64,000 nucleotides of DNA, from the NCBI GenBank assembly GCA_040768585.1, contig JAXGMQ010000001.1:930001-994000 (forward strand). The letters run 5' to 3'. The DNA comes from JAXGMQ01 sp040768585 (GTDB taxonomy: Bacteria > Caldisericota > Caldisericia > JAAYUI01). The position numbers and the translations under genes were made by a program. Positions 43,136 through 52,471 of this stretch are shown here, one piece after another (positions within the stretch are counted from its first letter, which is position 1; each line of letters starts with the position of its first letter). The notes beneath the pieces were generated by a model, which was given only the letters and a program-made list of their open reading frames with translations, was not told the origin of the DNA and did no database searches.

Positions 43136-44212
43136 ATGTCAAACGCATTTGATGTCTGGGAAGGCACAAACGCAGTGATAAAGGTTGTTGGTATTGGTGG
43201 TGGAGGCAACAACGCCGTCAACCGCATGATCGAGAGTGGTCTCGAGAATGTTGAATACATCGCTGTCAATACAGATACACAGGCGCTTCGTATGTCGCTC
43301 GCGCCAAACAAAATACAGATTGGCCCAAAAACAACTCGAGGGCTGGGCGCTGGCTCAATGCCAGAGCTTGGCGAAAAATCCGCCGAGGAAAGCAAGGATA
43401 TAATCGCAGAGATGCTTTCTGGCGCAAACCTCATATTTCTTGCCTGCGGTATGGGTGGTGGAACAGGAACAGGCGCTGTTCCCGTGGTTGCAGAGATTGC
43501 CAAGGAGCTTGGCGCTCTCACTATAGCAATCGTCACAAAACCTTTCAGCTTTGAAGGTGAGAGGCGTATGAATGTTGCTTGCAACGGGCTTGAGAAGCTT
43601 CAGAACAAGGTGGATGCACTCATCACCATCAGCAACGACAGGCTCTTTGAGGCCACCAACACAAACACCCCACTCACCGAGGCATTCAGACTGGTTGATG
43701 ACGTGCTGCACCAGGCAGTTGAAGGAATCACCACAATCATCACAGTTCCAGGGCTTGTGAACGTTGACTTTGCCGACGTCAAGACAATCATGAGCAACGC
43801 TGGCACTGCCTGGATGGGAATCGGTGTTGCCAAGGGTGAGAACAGAGCCGAAGAGGCTGCCGCCCAGGCAATCAGCTCCCCATTACTCGATGCTTCGCTT
43901 GACGGCTCAAAGGGACTCCTTTGCAATGTCATCGGCGGCAAGGACTTCAAAATCTCTGAGGCTAATGAGGTTTCAAGATATATAACCCGCACAATTGACG
44001 GCAATGCCAACATCGTTTGGGGTGCTGTCATCGATCCGAAGATTGAAGATGAACTCAAGGTAATCGTTATCGCAACGGGATTTGAAGGCAAGAACTCGTC
44101 GAAGACAATCAATATTCAAACCCCGACCATCAAAAAGGGTGATCTAGATATCATCTCAGGAACGGGTAATCTCGATATTCCTGAGTTTCTCCAGAAGAAG
44201 AATAGGCAGTAG
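43136..44212 (+). CDS. ftsZ: Cell division protein FtsZ
   Basis: The 358-residue tubulin homologue has the GTP-binding pieces GIGGGGNNAVNRM and GMGGGTGTGAVPVVA, and the T7-loop area NVDFADVKTIMSNAG. The linker is short. The C-terminal tail DIPEFLQKKNRQ is the conserved peptide that binds partners such as SepF and FtsA. FtsZ forms the division ring. Its TAG stop overlaps the GTG of the next gene. Together with ftsQ upstream and yggS and sepF downstream it forms the division cluster typical of Gram-positive-type bacteria. Confidence 0.98.
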   Translation: MSNAFDVWEGTNAVIKVVGIGGGGNNAVNRMIESGLENVEYIAVNTDTQALRMSLAPNKIQIGPKTTRGLGAGSMPELGEKSAEESKDIIAEMLSGANLIFLACGMGGGTGTGAVPVVAEIAKELGALTIAIVTKPFSFEGERRMNVACNGLEKLQNKVDALITISNDRLFEATNTNTPLTEAFRLVDDVLHQAVEGITTIITVPGLVNVDFADVKTIMSNAGTAWMGIGVAKGENRAEEAAAQAISSPLLDASLDGSKGLLCNVIGGKDFKISEANEVSRYITRTIDGNANIVWGAVIDPKIEDELKVIVIATGFEGKNSSKTINIQTPTIKKGDLDIISGTGNLDIPEFLQKKNRQ

Positions 44213-44877
44213 TGAGCAGCGGAAATAATCTGTCGGTTATACTAAATAGAATTCACTCCGCAGCCTCGTTGGCAGGGAGAGACCCCGATAGCGTCACTCT
44301 TGTCGCTGTCGCGAAGTATTCCCGGATGGATGAGGTAACTCCTTTGATTGACCAGGGAGTCGTTCACATTGCGGAGAATGTTGTTCAGAACGCAGCCAGG
44401 TGGAATGATTTCAGTGGCAGGGAAAATGTCAAGCTTCACATGATTGGTCACCTCCAGCGTAACAAGGTCTCCAGGGCATTGGATATTTTTGATTCAATCG
44501 ATACAGTCGATTCCGAAAGGCTTGCAAAACGCATTGTCGATCTTTCCACAAAACCCATCGGAGTGATGATTGAGGTCAACATATCAGGCGAATCAAACAA
44601 AACTGGATGCCAAATCGCAGATATTGAACCAATTGTGGATGTAATCACTAATTCAGATACGGTAAAACTCTGTGGTGTTTTTACAATGTGTCCTATTGAC
44701 GCAACACAGAAAAATCGAGAAAATATCTATCTGAAGGCGTCTGACATCGCCTCGGAGCTTGAGCAGAGGTTGGGGTGGAAATTGGAAAGGTCGTACGGTA
44801 TGAGTGACGACTTTGAGCTGGCCATCCGCTGCGGGGCAACGCAGGTTCGAATAGGTCGCGCGCTGTTTGGAGGTTGA
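44212..44877 (+). CDS. YggS-family PLP-binding protein
   Basis: The 221-residue single-domain protein of the alanine-racemase-like fold keeps pyridoxal phosphate and amino-acid pools in balance. The PLP lysine is in LVAVAKYSRMDEV. Other family marks are HMIGHLQRNKV, SIDTVDSERLA, VMIEVNISGESNKTG and the ending SYGMSDDFELAIRCGATQVRIGRALFG, where MS(M/D)D is the signature. GTG start overlaps the ftsZ stop (TAGTG). It lies between ftsZ and sepF, a widely conserved order. Confidence 0.95.
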   Translation: MSSGNNLSVILNRIHSAASLAGRDPDSVTLVAVAKYSRMDEVTPLIDQGVVHIAENVVQNAARWNDFSGRENVKLHMIGHLQRNKVSRALDIFDSIDTVDSERLAKRIVDLSTKPIGVMIEVNISGESNKTGCQIADIEPIVDVITNSDTVKLCGVFTMCPIDATQKNRENIYLKASDIASELEQRLGWKLERSYGMSDDFELAIRCGATQVRIGRALFGG

Positions 44878-44878
44878 A

Positions 44879-45292
44879 ATGGGTCTAGGTGATTGGTTTA
44901 AAAACTTGCTTGGTCTCGACGAAGAGGATGAGGAAGAGGATTTCGACAGAACCGTTGAGGCGGTTCCTACGAGTAAAAATCCGGATATAGCATCCGCTCT
45001 TTCGAAGATGACCGTTGTGGTCATCTCTCCTACCTCGTTTGAGGAGGCTAGAAAAGCGGTCGATTCGCTCAAGATCGGTAAACCAATCATGGCAAACTTC
45101 GAGGAAACCGAGAAGGATGTCGCCAGGAGATTCATTGATTTTGCTTCAGGAGCGTGCTACGCCCTTGATGGCATGGTTGAGAAGATCGGCAGAAACGTGT
45201 TTCTTTTTGCCACAAAGAACATTGCTGTATCGTCAGAGCGACTTCGCGTGTGGGAAGAATCATCGAAAAAACCACTCGACTCCCTTGAGTAA
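44879..45292 (+). CDS. sepF: Cell division protein SepF
   Basis: The 137-residue protein begins MGLGDWFKNLLGLDEEDEEE, the membrane-binding amphipathic helix and acidic spacer of SepF. The SepF core follows: VVVISPTSFEEARKAVDSL, KPIMANFEE, ARRFIDFASGACYALDG and VFLFATKNIAVSSE. SepF tethers FtsZ filaments to the membrane and replaces FtsA in many Gram-positives. The ATG at 44879 has GGAGG upstream, inside the end of yggS. Confidence 0.96.
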   Translation: MGLGDWFKNLLGLDEEDEEEDFDRTVEAVPTSKNPDIASALSKMTVVVISPTSFEEARKAVDSLKIGKPIMANFEETEKDVARRFIDFASGACYALDGMVEKIGRNVFLFATKNIAVSSERLRVWEESSKKPLDSLE

Positions 45293-45349
45293 CCCTGATA
45301 TCAAAAGACACTCAAGGCAAATCCAAATAAATAGGTTGGTATTCGTTAT

Positions 45350-47950
45350 ATGAAATCCGCAGACATCAGAGAAGGCTTTCTTTCGTATTTCCAGGAACTT
45401 GATCACTACAGGCTCGATCCTGCATCACTGATTCCAGATGATGTGACAGCGATGTTTACAATCGCTGGCATGATGCCCCTCAAACCGTACTTCACTGGTG
45501 AGAGGAAGCCAATTGCCCCAAGGCTCACAAGCTGCCAGAGATGCATCAGAACAAATGATATCGAGAATGTTGGAAAGACAAACTTTCACCACACACTTTT
45601 TGAAATGCTTGGCAATTTCTCAATTGGGGACTATTTCAAATCTGACGCGATTCCGTGGGCGCTCGAATACCTAACCAGCAAAGTTGGAATTCCAAAGGAC
45701 AGGCTCGTTGTGACCGTCTATCCCGACGATATCGAGTCAAAGGAGATTTGGAAGAAACTTGGATTTCCAAACGAGAAGATCGTTGAGCTTGAGTCAAACT
45801 TTTGGATGATGGGTGATGTTGGCCCCTGTGGCCCCGACTCTGAGATCCACTTTGACTGGGACGCAGGCAAACCATACCCTATCAAAAACGGTGCCGTTGA
45901 CCTTGATGATCCGAGGTTTGTTGAGTTGTGGAATATTGTGTTCACCCAGTTTGACGCAAAAGAGGACGGCACAAGGGCTCCCCTTCCCAAGAAAAATATC
46001 GACACAGGCGCCGGGCTCGAAAGAATCGCCGCCGTCTCCCAGGGTGTTAGATCGAGCTTTGATTCGGATCTTTTTGAGCCAATCATGAGAGAGGTATCAA
46101 GATTCTCAGAGAACGGCATCATTCAAAAAAAGAGACAGATAGCAGACCATGCGAAGGCTGCCACATTCCTCATCGGTGACGGTGTTTTCCCAGCAAACGA
46201 CGGCAGAGGTTATGTTCTGAAGAGACTTATCAGAAGAGCGTCACTTGCTGGCAAGAAGGTTGGCATCGAGAAACCTTTCCTTTCAACCATCGCCGATTCA
46301 GTCATAAAAGCATATAGCCCGGCTTATCCCTTCCTTTCCGAGAGGAAAGAGGCGATTGTAAAAATCATAAACAACGAAGAGGTGCAGTTCCTCTCAACCC
46401 TCTCTGTTGGACTCGAACTTCTCGAAGGAGAACTTTCAAATATAGACAAGGGTGGGAAGTTGAACGGCAAAACAGCCTTTAAACTTTATGACACCTATGG
46501 TTTTCCAATCGACCTTACAGGTGAGATTGCCCAGGAGATGGGCTACTCTGTCGATTTTGAGGAATTCGAGGACGAGCTTGAAAACCAACGACAACGAGGC
46601 AGGATGTCGTTCAAGGGACAAAAAGAATTCCAGAAAACGACAGCCCTTCTCTCTTTCAGAGATAAAACCGGTGTGTGTGATTTTGACGGATACGAGAACC
46701 TGGAGGTTGAATCTGTAATCACGGGTATTCATTCAAAACAAGGTTCTTTGGCTTCGGCAAACATTGGCGACGAAATTAAAATTGCCACGAAAACGACTCC
46801 GTTCTACCCTGAAAAGGGTGGACAGATTGGCGATTCTGGAATAGCTGTCACACCTGCAAGTGAACTTGAGATTATTGATACACTCACACCCGTTGATGGT
46901 CTCATTCTCCACAGGGCAAAAGTTACAAAGGGGACAGTATCTGTTGGAGACCCAATTAAGTTGTCCGTCAACAAATACAAGAGGGATCGTATCACTCAGG
47001 CTCATACCGCAACACATCTTCTACATGCTGTGCTGCGGGATGCCGTCGGAGAACACGTGAAACAGGCTGGTTCCTGGGTTGGGGAAGATGAGCTGAGATT
47101 CGACTTCTCATCGATTGGTGAAGTCTCAACCGATGCTCTATTTGCCGTAGAACGAACTGTCAACTCGATCATTCGTGCCAACATCCCCCTTGAGATATCT
47201 GAGATGAGCATCGATGAAGCCAAGAATATTGGCGCGATGGCTCTCTTTGGCGAGAAATATGGTGATATAGTCAGAGTCGTCAAGATTGGAGACAAATCCA
47301 TGGAGCTGTGCGGTGGTTGCCATGTCACAAGCACGGGAAAAATCGGCGCGTTCAAGATTACGTCTGAGGCATCAATAGGAAGCGGTTTGAGAAGAATTGA
47401 AGCACTCATTGGTGACAAAGCGATACGGCACTTTCAAGACACCGAGAGCAGGCTCTCACAGATTTCACTACTCCTAGGCACGGGACAGAAGGGCATTAAA
47501 GAAAAGGTAGAATCACTGCTTGATGAACTCGGTGAAGCCAAGAAGAGAATCAAAGCCCTTACATCGTCAATGGCCAAAGTCGAAGGTGAACAGGCCTCAA
47601 ACAGAGCCGTCAGAGTCGGCGCAACAAACGTCATGATCGAACGATTCGACGGGTTTGATATGGACGGGATCAGAATGATTGCAGATTTTGCGCTCGATGC
47701 CTTTGACCATGGTGTTGCCATCATTCTCTCAAAGAATGGTCAGAAGTGTTTCCTCGTTGCGATCAGCAAGAGTATCCCAACATCTAAACTCCACTGCGGA
47801 AAACTCATTGGCAAGGTCGGCTCAATTGTTGGCTTCAAGGGCGGCGGAAGACCCGATATGGGTCAAGCTGGTGGAATAGAGCCAGCCAAAGCGTCACAGG
47901 TTTTGGCAACTTTTGAGACAGAGCTGGCTGGAATCCTCAAAGAAGAGTAA
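45350..47950 (+). CDS. alaS: Alanyl-tRNA synthetase
   Basis: The 866-residue class II synthetase charges tRNA-Ala. The catalytic core has FTIAGMMPLKPYFTG, TSCQRCIRTNDIENVG, HHTLFEMLGNFSIGDYF and GAGLERIAAV. The editing domain holds the zinc ligands in HTATHLLHAVLR and CGGCHVTSTGKIG. The C-terminal C-Ala domain ends with VGFKGGGRPDMGQAGG. All sites look intact and the length is normal. It is 57 bases downstream of sepF and 3 bases upstream of the aldo-keto reductase. Confidence 0.98.
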   Translation: MKSADIREGFLSYFQELDHYRLDPASLIPDDVTAMFTIAGMMPLKPYFTGERKPIAPRLTSCQRCIRTNDIENVGKTNFHHTLFEMLGNFSIGDYFKSDAIPWALEYLTSKVGIPKDRLVVTVYPDDIESKEIWKKLGFPNEKIVELESNFWMMGDVGPCGPDSEIHFDWDAGKPYPIKNGAVDLDDPRFVELWNIVFTQFDAKEDGTRAPLPKKNIDTGAGLERIAAVSQGVRSSFDSDLFEPIMREVSRFSENGIIQKKRQIADHAKAATFLIGDGVFPANDGRGYVLKRLIRRASLAGKKVGIEKPFLSTIADSVIKAYSPAYPFLSERKEAIVKIINNEEVQFLSTLSVGLELLEGELSNIDKGGKLNGKTAFKLYDTYGFPIDLTGEIAQEMGYSVDFEEFEDELENQRQRGRMSFKGQKEFQKTTALLSFRDKTGVCDFDGYENLEVESVITGIHSKQGSLASANIGDEIKIATKTTPFYPEKGGQIGDSGIAVTPASELEIIDTLTPVDGLILHRAKVTKGTVSVGDPIKLSVNKYKRDRITQAHTATHLLHAVLRDAVGEHVKQAGSWVGEDELRFDFSSIGEVSTDALFAVERTVNSIIRANIPLEISEMSIDEAKNIGAMALFGEKYGDIVRVVKIGDKSMELCGGCHVTSTGKIGAFKITSEASIGSGLRRIEALIGDKAIRHFQDTESRLSQISLLLGTGQKGIKEKVESLLDELGEAKKRIKALTSSMAKVEGEQASNRAVRVGATNVMIERFDGFDMDGIRMIADFALDAFDHGVAIILSKNGQKCFLVAISKSIPTSKLHCGKLIGKVGSIVGFKGGGRPDMGQAGGIEPAKASQVLATFETELAGILKEE

Positions 47951-47953
47951 AGA

Positions 47954-48889
47954 GTGGAAAAGGTTCCGTTCGGCAAAACAAATTTAAGCGTCTCAAAACT
48001 CTGCTTTGGCACTCTCACATGTGGTCCATTGCAAGCAAAGATGAAAATCGCTGACGCAGTCTCTGTGATGGAGCATGCCTGGGATAGAGGCATCAATTTC
48101 TTCGACTCAGCAGAACTCTATGGCACACAGGGATACATCGGCAATCTCCCTCCGCACATCAGGCACTCCGCCGTCATCACAACAAAGTCGTACTCAGACA
48201 CAAAAGATAAGATGACAGAGTCTGTCGAGAAGTCGCTTCGAGAGATGCGACTCGACGCCATCCCAATATATCTGCTCCATGAGCAGGAGACCGAGATGAC
48301 CTTCATGGGGCACAAACCTGCCCTTGAAACACTGCTTGACTTCAAACATCGTGGTCTCATCAAGTCGGTTGGTGTTTCAACTCACACAATAGAGATAACT
48401 AAACTCGCGAGGAGCTACCCAGAAATAGAGGTTATCTTTCCAATGTTCAATCTTGAGGGGTGGGGCATCAAGGATGGCACCCAGGAGCAGATGGAACAAG
48501 AAGTAAAACTCAACTATCAGGCTGGGCTCGGGGTATACTTGATGAAGGTGTTAGCTGGCGGCAAACTCCTACACCGCGCAAGGGAAGCAATTGAGTACGG
48601 AAGGGACTTCCCATACTCCCACTCTGTTGCAATCGGCATGAAGGACAAAACTGAGGTTGACTACAACATCGCGCTTTTTGAAAACAGGGAACCCGACGCA
48701 AAAATATCCGAGGTCAGAAGGAAGATGCTCGTATCGTTCTGGTGCGAGGGTTGCGGTGAGTGTGTCAAAGCCTGCCCCCAAAACGCAATATCCATTGTTG
48801 ATGGCAGAGCGTCAATCGACCCAAATAAATGCGTTCTTTGCACCTATTGTGTGGGGTGCTGCCCCAAGGAAGCCTTGAGGGTTATTTAA
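47954..48889 (+). CDS. Aldo-keto reductase with C-terminal two-[4Fe-4S] ferredoxin domain
   Basis: The 311-residue protein has an aldo-keto reductase barrel: NLSVSKLCFGTLTCG, GINFFDSAELYG, the Lys of ITTKSYSD and a YLLHEQE strand. A ferredoxin-like tail follows with two cluster motifs, CEGCGECVKACP and CVLCTYCVGCCP. The combination suggests a ferredoxin-coupled rather than purely NADPH-driven reductase, common in anaerobes. Substrate unknown. GTG start three bases after alaS. The tail is complete, and the next gene starts within a few bases. Confidence 0.92.
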   Translation: MEKVPFGKTNLSVSKLCFGTLTCGPLQAKMKIADAVSVMEHAWDRGINFFDSAELYGTQGYIGNLPPHIRHSAVITTKSYSDTKDKMTESVEKSLREMRLDAIPIYLLHEQETEMTFMGHKPALETLLDFKHRGLIKSVGVSTHTIEITKLARSYPEIEVIFPMFNLEGWGIKDGTQEQMEQEVKLNYQAGLGVYLMKVLAGGKLLHRAREAIEYGRDFPYSHSVAIGMKDKTEVDYNIALFENREPDAKISEVRRKMLVSFWCEGCGECVKACPQNAISIVDGRASIDPNKCVLCTYCVGCCPKEALRVI

Positions 48890-48894
48890 TCGAG

Positions 48895-49296
48895 TTGATT
48901 ATAGTAGCTGTTGATTATGGTCAGAAGAATATTGGGTTAGCCCACTCCCCAGACGGTGTGTTTGCATTTCCTCTCTGTTCTGTCACAAGAGAAAGTGACG
49001 AGGCAACAGTCTCCAAAATTGTTGAAATCATAAAGAAACACAGGGCGGAACTACTTGTTTTTGGCTATCCAGCAAGCAATATTGAGTCACAGTCCGCAAA
49101 GGATGCTATAGATTTTGCCCAAAAATTGACAGCAGAAATTGATATACCCATAGAGCTTGTTGACGAGAGCTTAACAAGTGTCGAAGCGAGAGCTGTTGGA
49201 CACAAGATGGGTAAAACCGATAAGGACATGAGGAAGGGTAAGGACGCGATAGAGGCGCAGATAATACTTATGCGCTATCTTGAGAGGAGCAGCTGA
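48895..49296 (+). CDS. ruvX: RuvX/YqgF-type Holliday junction resolvase or rRNA nuclease
   Basis: The 133-residue RNase-H-fold protein begins LIIVAVDYGQKNIGLAHS, where DYG carries the first catalytic acid, then has LLVFGYPAS and ELVDESLTSVEARAV, and ends KGKDAIEAQIILMRYL. YqgF proteins process the 5' end of 16S rRNA precursor and resemble Holliday junction resolvases. A TTG at 48895 is the best available start, since there is no nearby ATG and longer versions run into the previous gene. It is often encoded after alaS, as here with one gene between. Confidence 0.88.
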   Translation: MIIVAVDYGQKNIGLAHSPDGVFAFPLCSVTRESDEATVSKIVEIIKKHRAELLVFGYPASNIESQSAKDAIDFAQKLTAEIDIPIELVDESLTSVEARAVGHKMGKTDKDMRKGKDAIEAQIILMRYLERSS

Positions 49297-50000
49297 TATA
49301 TTTCCTCAAAATTTTTGCAGTGCTTTTCAAAACCATTAAATACGATTGAATTTCAGTGTTTTTGACAGATTTCAATTCATGATTTGCAGAGTTAAATTTT
49401 TGTCATTTTCTTTCTGAGTCCAAACAAGTAGTTATTTGCAAGGTTTTGTAAGATTTTGTGCCGATAATCCAACACACGATAGTGCTGACAAAGTTCGAAT
49501 TGAAATAAACTGATTGAGAATTAAGTAGCTTCACAGGATAATCCTCCTCACCCTCACCCTCTCCTCCTTAAGGAGGAGAGGGGATGTGGGGATAGTGTCC
49601 AGTTTTGAATAAGTAGAGATGATGCATAGCATGTCATCAGATAAGTTGTTATAACCTCTATCTCCCCTCTCCCTTTAAGTAAGGGAGAGGGGTAGGGGTG
49701 AGGGATTGGTATGCAGTATAAAACAAACACAAAATTGAGTCTGTTTATCATCAAGGAAACAATCAAAGCTCGAATTGTGGAATACTTAACCCAGAGGATT
49801 ACATTTATCAATTAATCACTGACAATGCAGAAGCTGTTGGTTGTCAAAGATCGATAAGCAAGTATGACTGAATAAGTCAAAAAAAGTAGAAGCCACAAAT
49901 ATTTGCTTCAATAGTATCAAACTATTTGAAAGAAGAAGCAGCTAGTCACTTAATTCAGACACATAGAACTACTATTGCTAGTTTGACTGATAAATCCTTG
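49297..50000. other. Convergent intergenic region with MITE/REP-like repeat
   Basis: About 700 AT-rich bases lie between ruvX and the end of the NMO-family gene on the other strand. The only structured part is the repeat at 49543-49704. The flanking parts show no gene, although several short hairpins occur by chance in the AT-rich sequence. Confidence 0.5.
49543..49704 (+). repeat. Palindrome-ended MITE/REP-like repeat, copy A
   Basis: About 160 bases with imperfect inverted ends (CCTCACCCTCACCCTCTCC on the left; GGAGAGGGGTAGGGGTGAGGG, read backwards, on the right). Each end carries a hairpin: CCCTCTCCTCCTT/AAGGAGGAGAGGG (49557-49582, no loop) and CCCCTCTCCCTT/AAGGGAGAGGGG (49664-49692). The centre is AT-rich and unrelated to the other copies. 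Confidence 0.8.
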
Positions 50001-51074
50001 TCAGTCTGTTTTGTACCCTCTTGTCAAATCCTCAAACACATCCGACACGTTCTCTATTTTGTTGATGCGGTGAACGTTTGAGCCGGCAAAGGCGAATCCA
50101 TCAGTGAGTTTACCCGACTGAGCATTAAGCAGGGCATCGGCTATGCAGTATGGGCTGTCCTTATAGTTGCATGTCTTGATGCACTGGTAACCGCATCTGA
50201 AAGGTTTCTTTATGCCACTTGCCACATCGGTAAGAAATGCATTTCTGATGGCTCTGCCAGGCAGACCAACTGGACTCTTGATGATTGTAATATCTGATTC
50301 TTTTGCTGTTATGTAGGAGTTCTTGAACTCATTTGAGGCGTCGCATTCGTGGGTTGCGACAAACCGTGTGCCAAGCTGAACGCCAGATGCTCCGAGTTCC
50401 TGCATTCTCTGCATGTCATCTGTCGTATATATTCCACCTGCAGCAATCACTGGGATGGATTTGTTCTTTGAATAACCGATATCATCGGCAACTCGCTTCA
50501 CCTCTGGAACGAGTTCAGCAAGATCAAAACTGGGGTTGGCGAGTTGATCCTCAGAGAAACCGAGGTGTCCACCAGCTTTTGGCCCCTCGACCACAAAAGC
50601 ATCCGGTGCGTAGTTATACCTAGCTATCCACCTTTTTGCTATCAGATAGGCAGCCTTTGCCGAAGATACTATCGGCACAAGCTTTGTGGAAACTCCCTCC
50701 CTTAGATACTCAGGCAGATTCATTGGAAGTCCCGCGCCAGAGAAGACCACATCAATGCCCCCCTCTATCGCAGCCGTTACCATCTCACCAAAGCTGCTCA
50801 GGGCTGTCAAAACATTCACCCCAAGAATGCCTTTTGTTAGCTCTCTAGCCTTGCTGATTTCAGCCTTTAAGGCTCTGATGCTGGCTTTGACGTTGAATCT
50901 TGTGAAGTCTGGTTCGAGCGCTCCAATACCAGTTGCTGCAATCACACCAATACCACCATTGTTTGCAACAGCTGAGGATAATCCTGAAAGAGACACTCTA
51001 ACTCCCATCCCACCTTGGACGATTGGGATCTTGGCAACCACGTCACCTATTCTCAATCCACGTAGTGCTTGCAT
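50001..51074 (-). CDS. Nitronate monooxygenase-family flavoprotein
   Basis: The 357-residue FMN-dependent TIM-barrel protein has PIVQGGMGVRVSLSGLSSAVA at the start, VFSGAGLPMNLP, EGPKAGGHLGF, PVIAAGGIYTTDDM and LGASGVQLGTRFVAT. These are the NMO/2-nitropropane dioxygenase and FabK group. The GGHLGF segment carries the His that acts in NMO. An unusual Cys-rich part, FRCGYQCIKTCNY, comes near the end. It might be a nitronate-detoxifying enzyme or an enoyl-ACP reductase, and sequence alone does not separate these. It is transcribed alone. Confidence 0.88.
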   Translation of the reverse strand: MQALRGLRIGDVVAKIPIVQGGMGVRVSLSGLSSAVANNGGIGVIAATGIGALEPDFTRFNVKASIRALKAEISKARELTKGILGVNVLTALSSFGEMVTAAIEGGIDVVFSGAGLPMNLPEYLREGVSTKLVPIVSSAKAAYLIAKRWIARYNYAPDAFVVEGPKAGGHLGFSEDQLANPSFDLAELVPEVKRVADDIGYSKNKSIPVIAAGGIYTTDDMQRMQELGASGVQLGTRFVATHECDASNEFKNSYITAKESDITIIKSPVGLPGRAIRNAFLTDVASGIKKPFRCGYQCIKTCNYKDSPYCIADALLNAQSGKLTDGFAFAGSNVHRINKIENVSDVFEDLTRGYKTD

Positions 51075-51528
51075 TACTTACTCCTTGTCTTGTTCCGACG
51101 GACAAACATAGCCACGAAACCGAACAAACCCTCTCCCCCGGATTCTTTTCTAGCCTTTTATCCGACTAAGATGATGTGCAAATCTTGCAACTAAACTAAT
51201 AATCCTGGATTGATGAATCACTATATGTGACTAGGTGAGAATGTATCCTAAAAAATGCTCTTGAAAAGAAAAATTTGGGTTGACAAAAAATGAGTTTTCG
51301 TCATTTTTTCCAAATTATAACGATAATTGATTACCAAACACCACTGTCTATTTTTGAGTTTGCGAGAGAACGTATGACAGGGACATATCTTTGTAAAGGT
51401 AAAGTAAATATCAACATATGCACAAATCGTTTGACTGAGTCTTGGCAATGTGCTATTATACCATTGCAGTACATGTTGGGTTCAGGCTTTAACCCTGATA
51501 TCCTCCATGATTTTCTAGGAGGTTGGTT
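51075..51528 (+). promoter_or_regulatory. Divergent intergenic region with hairpin and strong promoter
   Basis: It holds a hairpin at 51272-51316: AATTTGG, a 6-base bulge, AAAAAATGA, a 7-base loop, TCATTTTTT and CCAAATT. Being flanked by A- and T-runs, it could stop transcription from either side. A strong promoter follows at 51431-51459: TTGACT, 17 bases, and TGC-TATTAT with an extended -10. The promoter is about 70 bases before the small membrane-protein gene. No other gene is visible. Confidence 0.55.
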
Positions 51529-51972
51529 ATGGCTCGAAAGGTTGGACTGATTCTTATCGTTGCAGCGTTGGTCACGCTGATTGTTGGAGCGGTTTTCATC
51601 TGGCAAGGAGTTAGCAAGAATGTTCTTATAACCCAGATGATGGCTGAGGAACAAGTCGACGTTGGAATTCCAGAGGATGCTCCTGAGGGTGAGTTTGTTG
51701 ATACGATTGGTGAAGCCCAAAATGGGAGCATGGTACTGCGGAGCCACAGACAAGGGATAGCGGTAACATATCGGGATTTGCTTGGTGAGGAGAAGTTCGA
51801 CCCAACCAATATCTCGCACGCTAAGTTCGCCCAGGCTATCAATCTTGAGAACGCTTTACAGATTGCGGCCTTGTCGTTGGGTTTGACTTACGTGATGATG
51901 GGCATCGGTGCATTCATGTTACTCATGGCGGTTGTTTCGTTCCTTGTCGGAATGGTGTTTTTGAAAAGGTAA
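51529..51972 (+). CDS. Small membrane protein with two hydrophobic segments
   Basis: ATG at 51529 follows AGGAGG. The 147-residue protein has a membrane helix at about residues 6-26 and a longer hydrophobic region at about 106-143. An acidic loop of about 75 residues (MAEEQVDVGIPEDAPEGE) lies between them. The ends suggest a hairpin anchored in the membrane with the loop outside. I recognise no family. It has its own strong promoter and is followed by a textbook terminator, so it is a single-gene unit. Confidence 0.75.
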   Translation: MARKVGLILIVAALVTLIVGAVFIWQGVSKNVLITQMMAEEQVDVGIPEDAPEGEFVDTIGEAQNGSMVLRSHRQGIAVTYRDLLGEEKFDPTNISHAKFAQAINLENALQIAALSLGLTYVMMGIGAFMLLMAVVSFLVGMVFLKR

Positions 51973-52008
51973 CTGTTGGAAAAGGTAAACCAATAAAGCA
52001 CGAATCGA

Positions 52009-52046
52009 TGCGGGGGAGTGTCAGGTTGAACTCCCCCGCATTTTTT
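52009..52046 (+). terminator. Intrinsic terminator after the small membrane-protein gene
   Basis: TGCGGGGGAGT (52009-52019) and ACTCCCCCGCA (52030-52040) form a perfect 11-bp stem, followed by six T. Confidence 0.9.
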
Positions 52047-52382
52047 ATTCACTCGCTTCGGATGCATCTTTCTTTATTCGTATAAAACCAGCAATAATCG
52101 ATTCTGAGGAAGATTTTTTTAGGCAATGTTTGATCATGAAACGAGCAATCTCCCTTCAGATAAATAGCAGTCTTCACGTATTATTTTTCTGAAAGCAGAT
52201 ACTAGCGCTTTTTTAGTATGTGTTGGTCGTGCTTGTCTGGTTACAAAAAATCCTTCATTTAAAATGCGCAGAGCATGGTTAATGCTTGAATGAATTCTAT
52301 GAGGATAATTTCAATTGAAATGAGGAATCTTCACGCTTTACTGGGTAGTCAAAGTGATATATTCAAACAAAAATTCACAGCA

Positions 52383-52415
52383 ATAAAAAACGGAGACACG
52401 GGGGTTGTGTCTCCG
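52383..52415 (-). terminator. Intrinsic terminator of the DUF5666-like gene
   Basis: On the minus strand CGGAGACAC and GTGTCTCCG form a perfect 9-bp stem followed by TTTTTTATT. Confidence 0.85.
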
Positions 52416-52471
52416 TCTTACACCAAAAAATAGAAAGGGTTGTTAGGTATTCGTGGGGAAGTTAGATTCGA

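Larger units (their letters stand above)
51973..52471. other. Convergent intergenic region with two terminators
   Basis: This gap contains one terminator for each flanking gene (52009-52046 and 52383-52415, listed separately). The 330 bases between them are AT-rich and show no gene or repeat. Confidence 0.5.

Noticed and set aside
49543..49704. CRISPR array or insertion sequence
   Set aside because: There are only two palindromes per copy, no regular spacers and no transposase. A MITE/REP-like element fits better.
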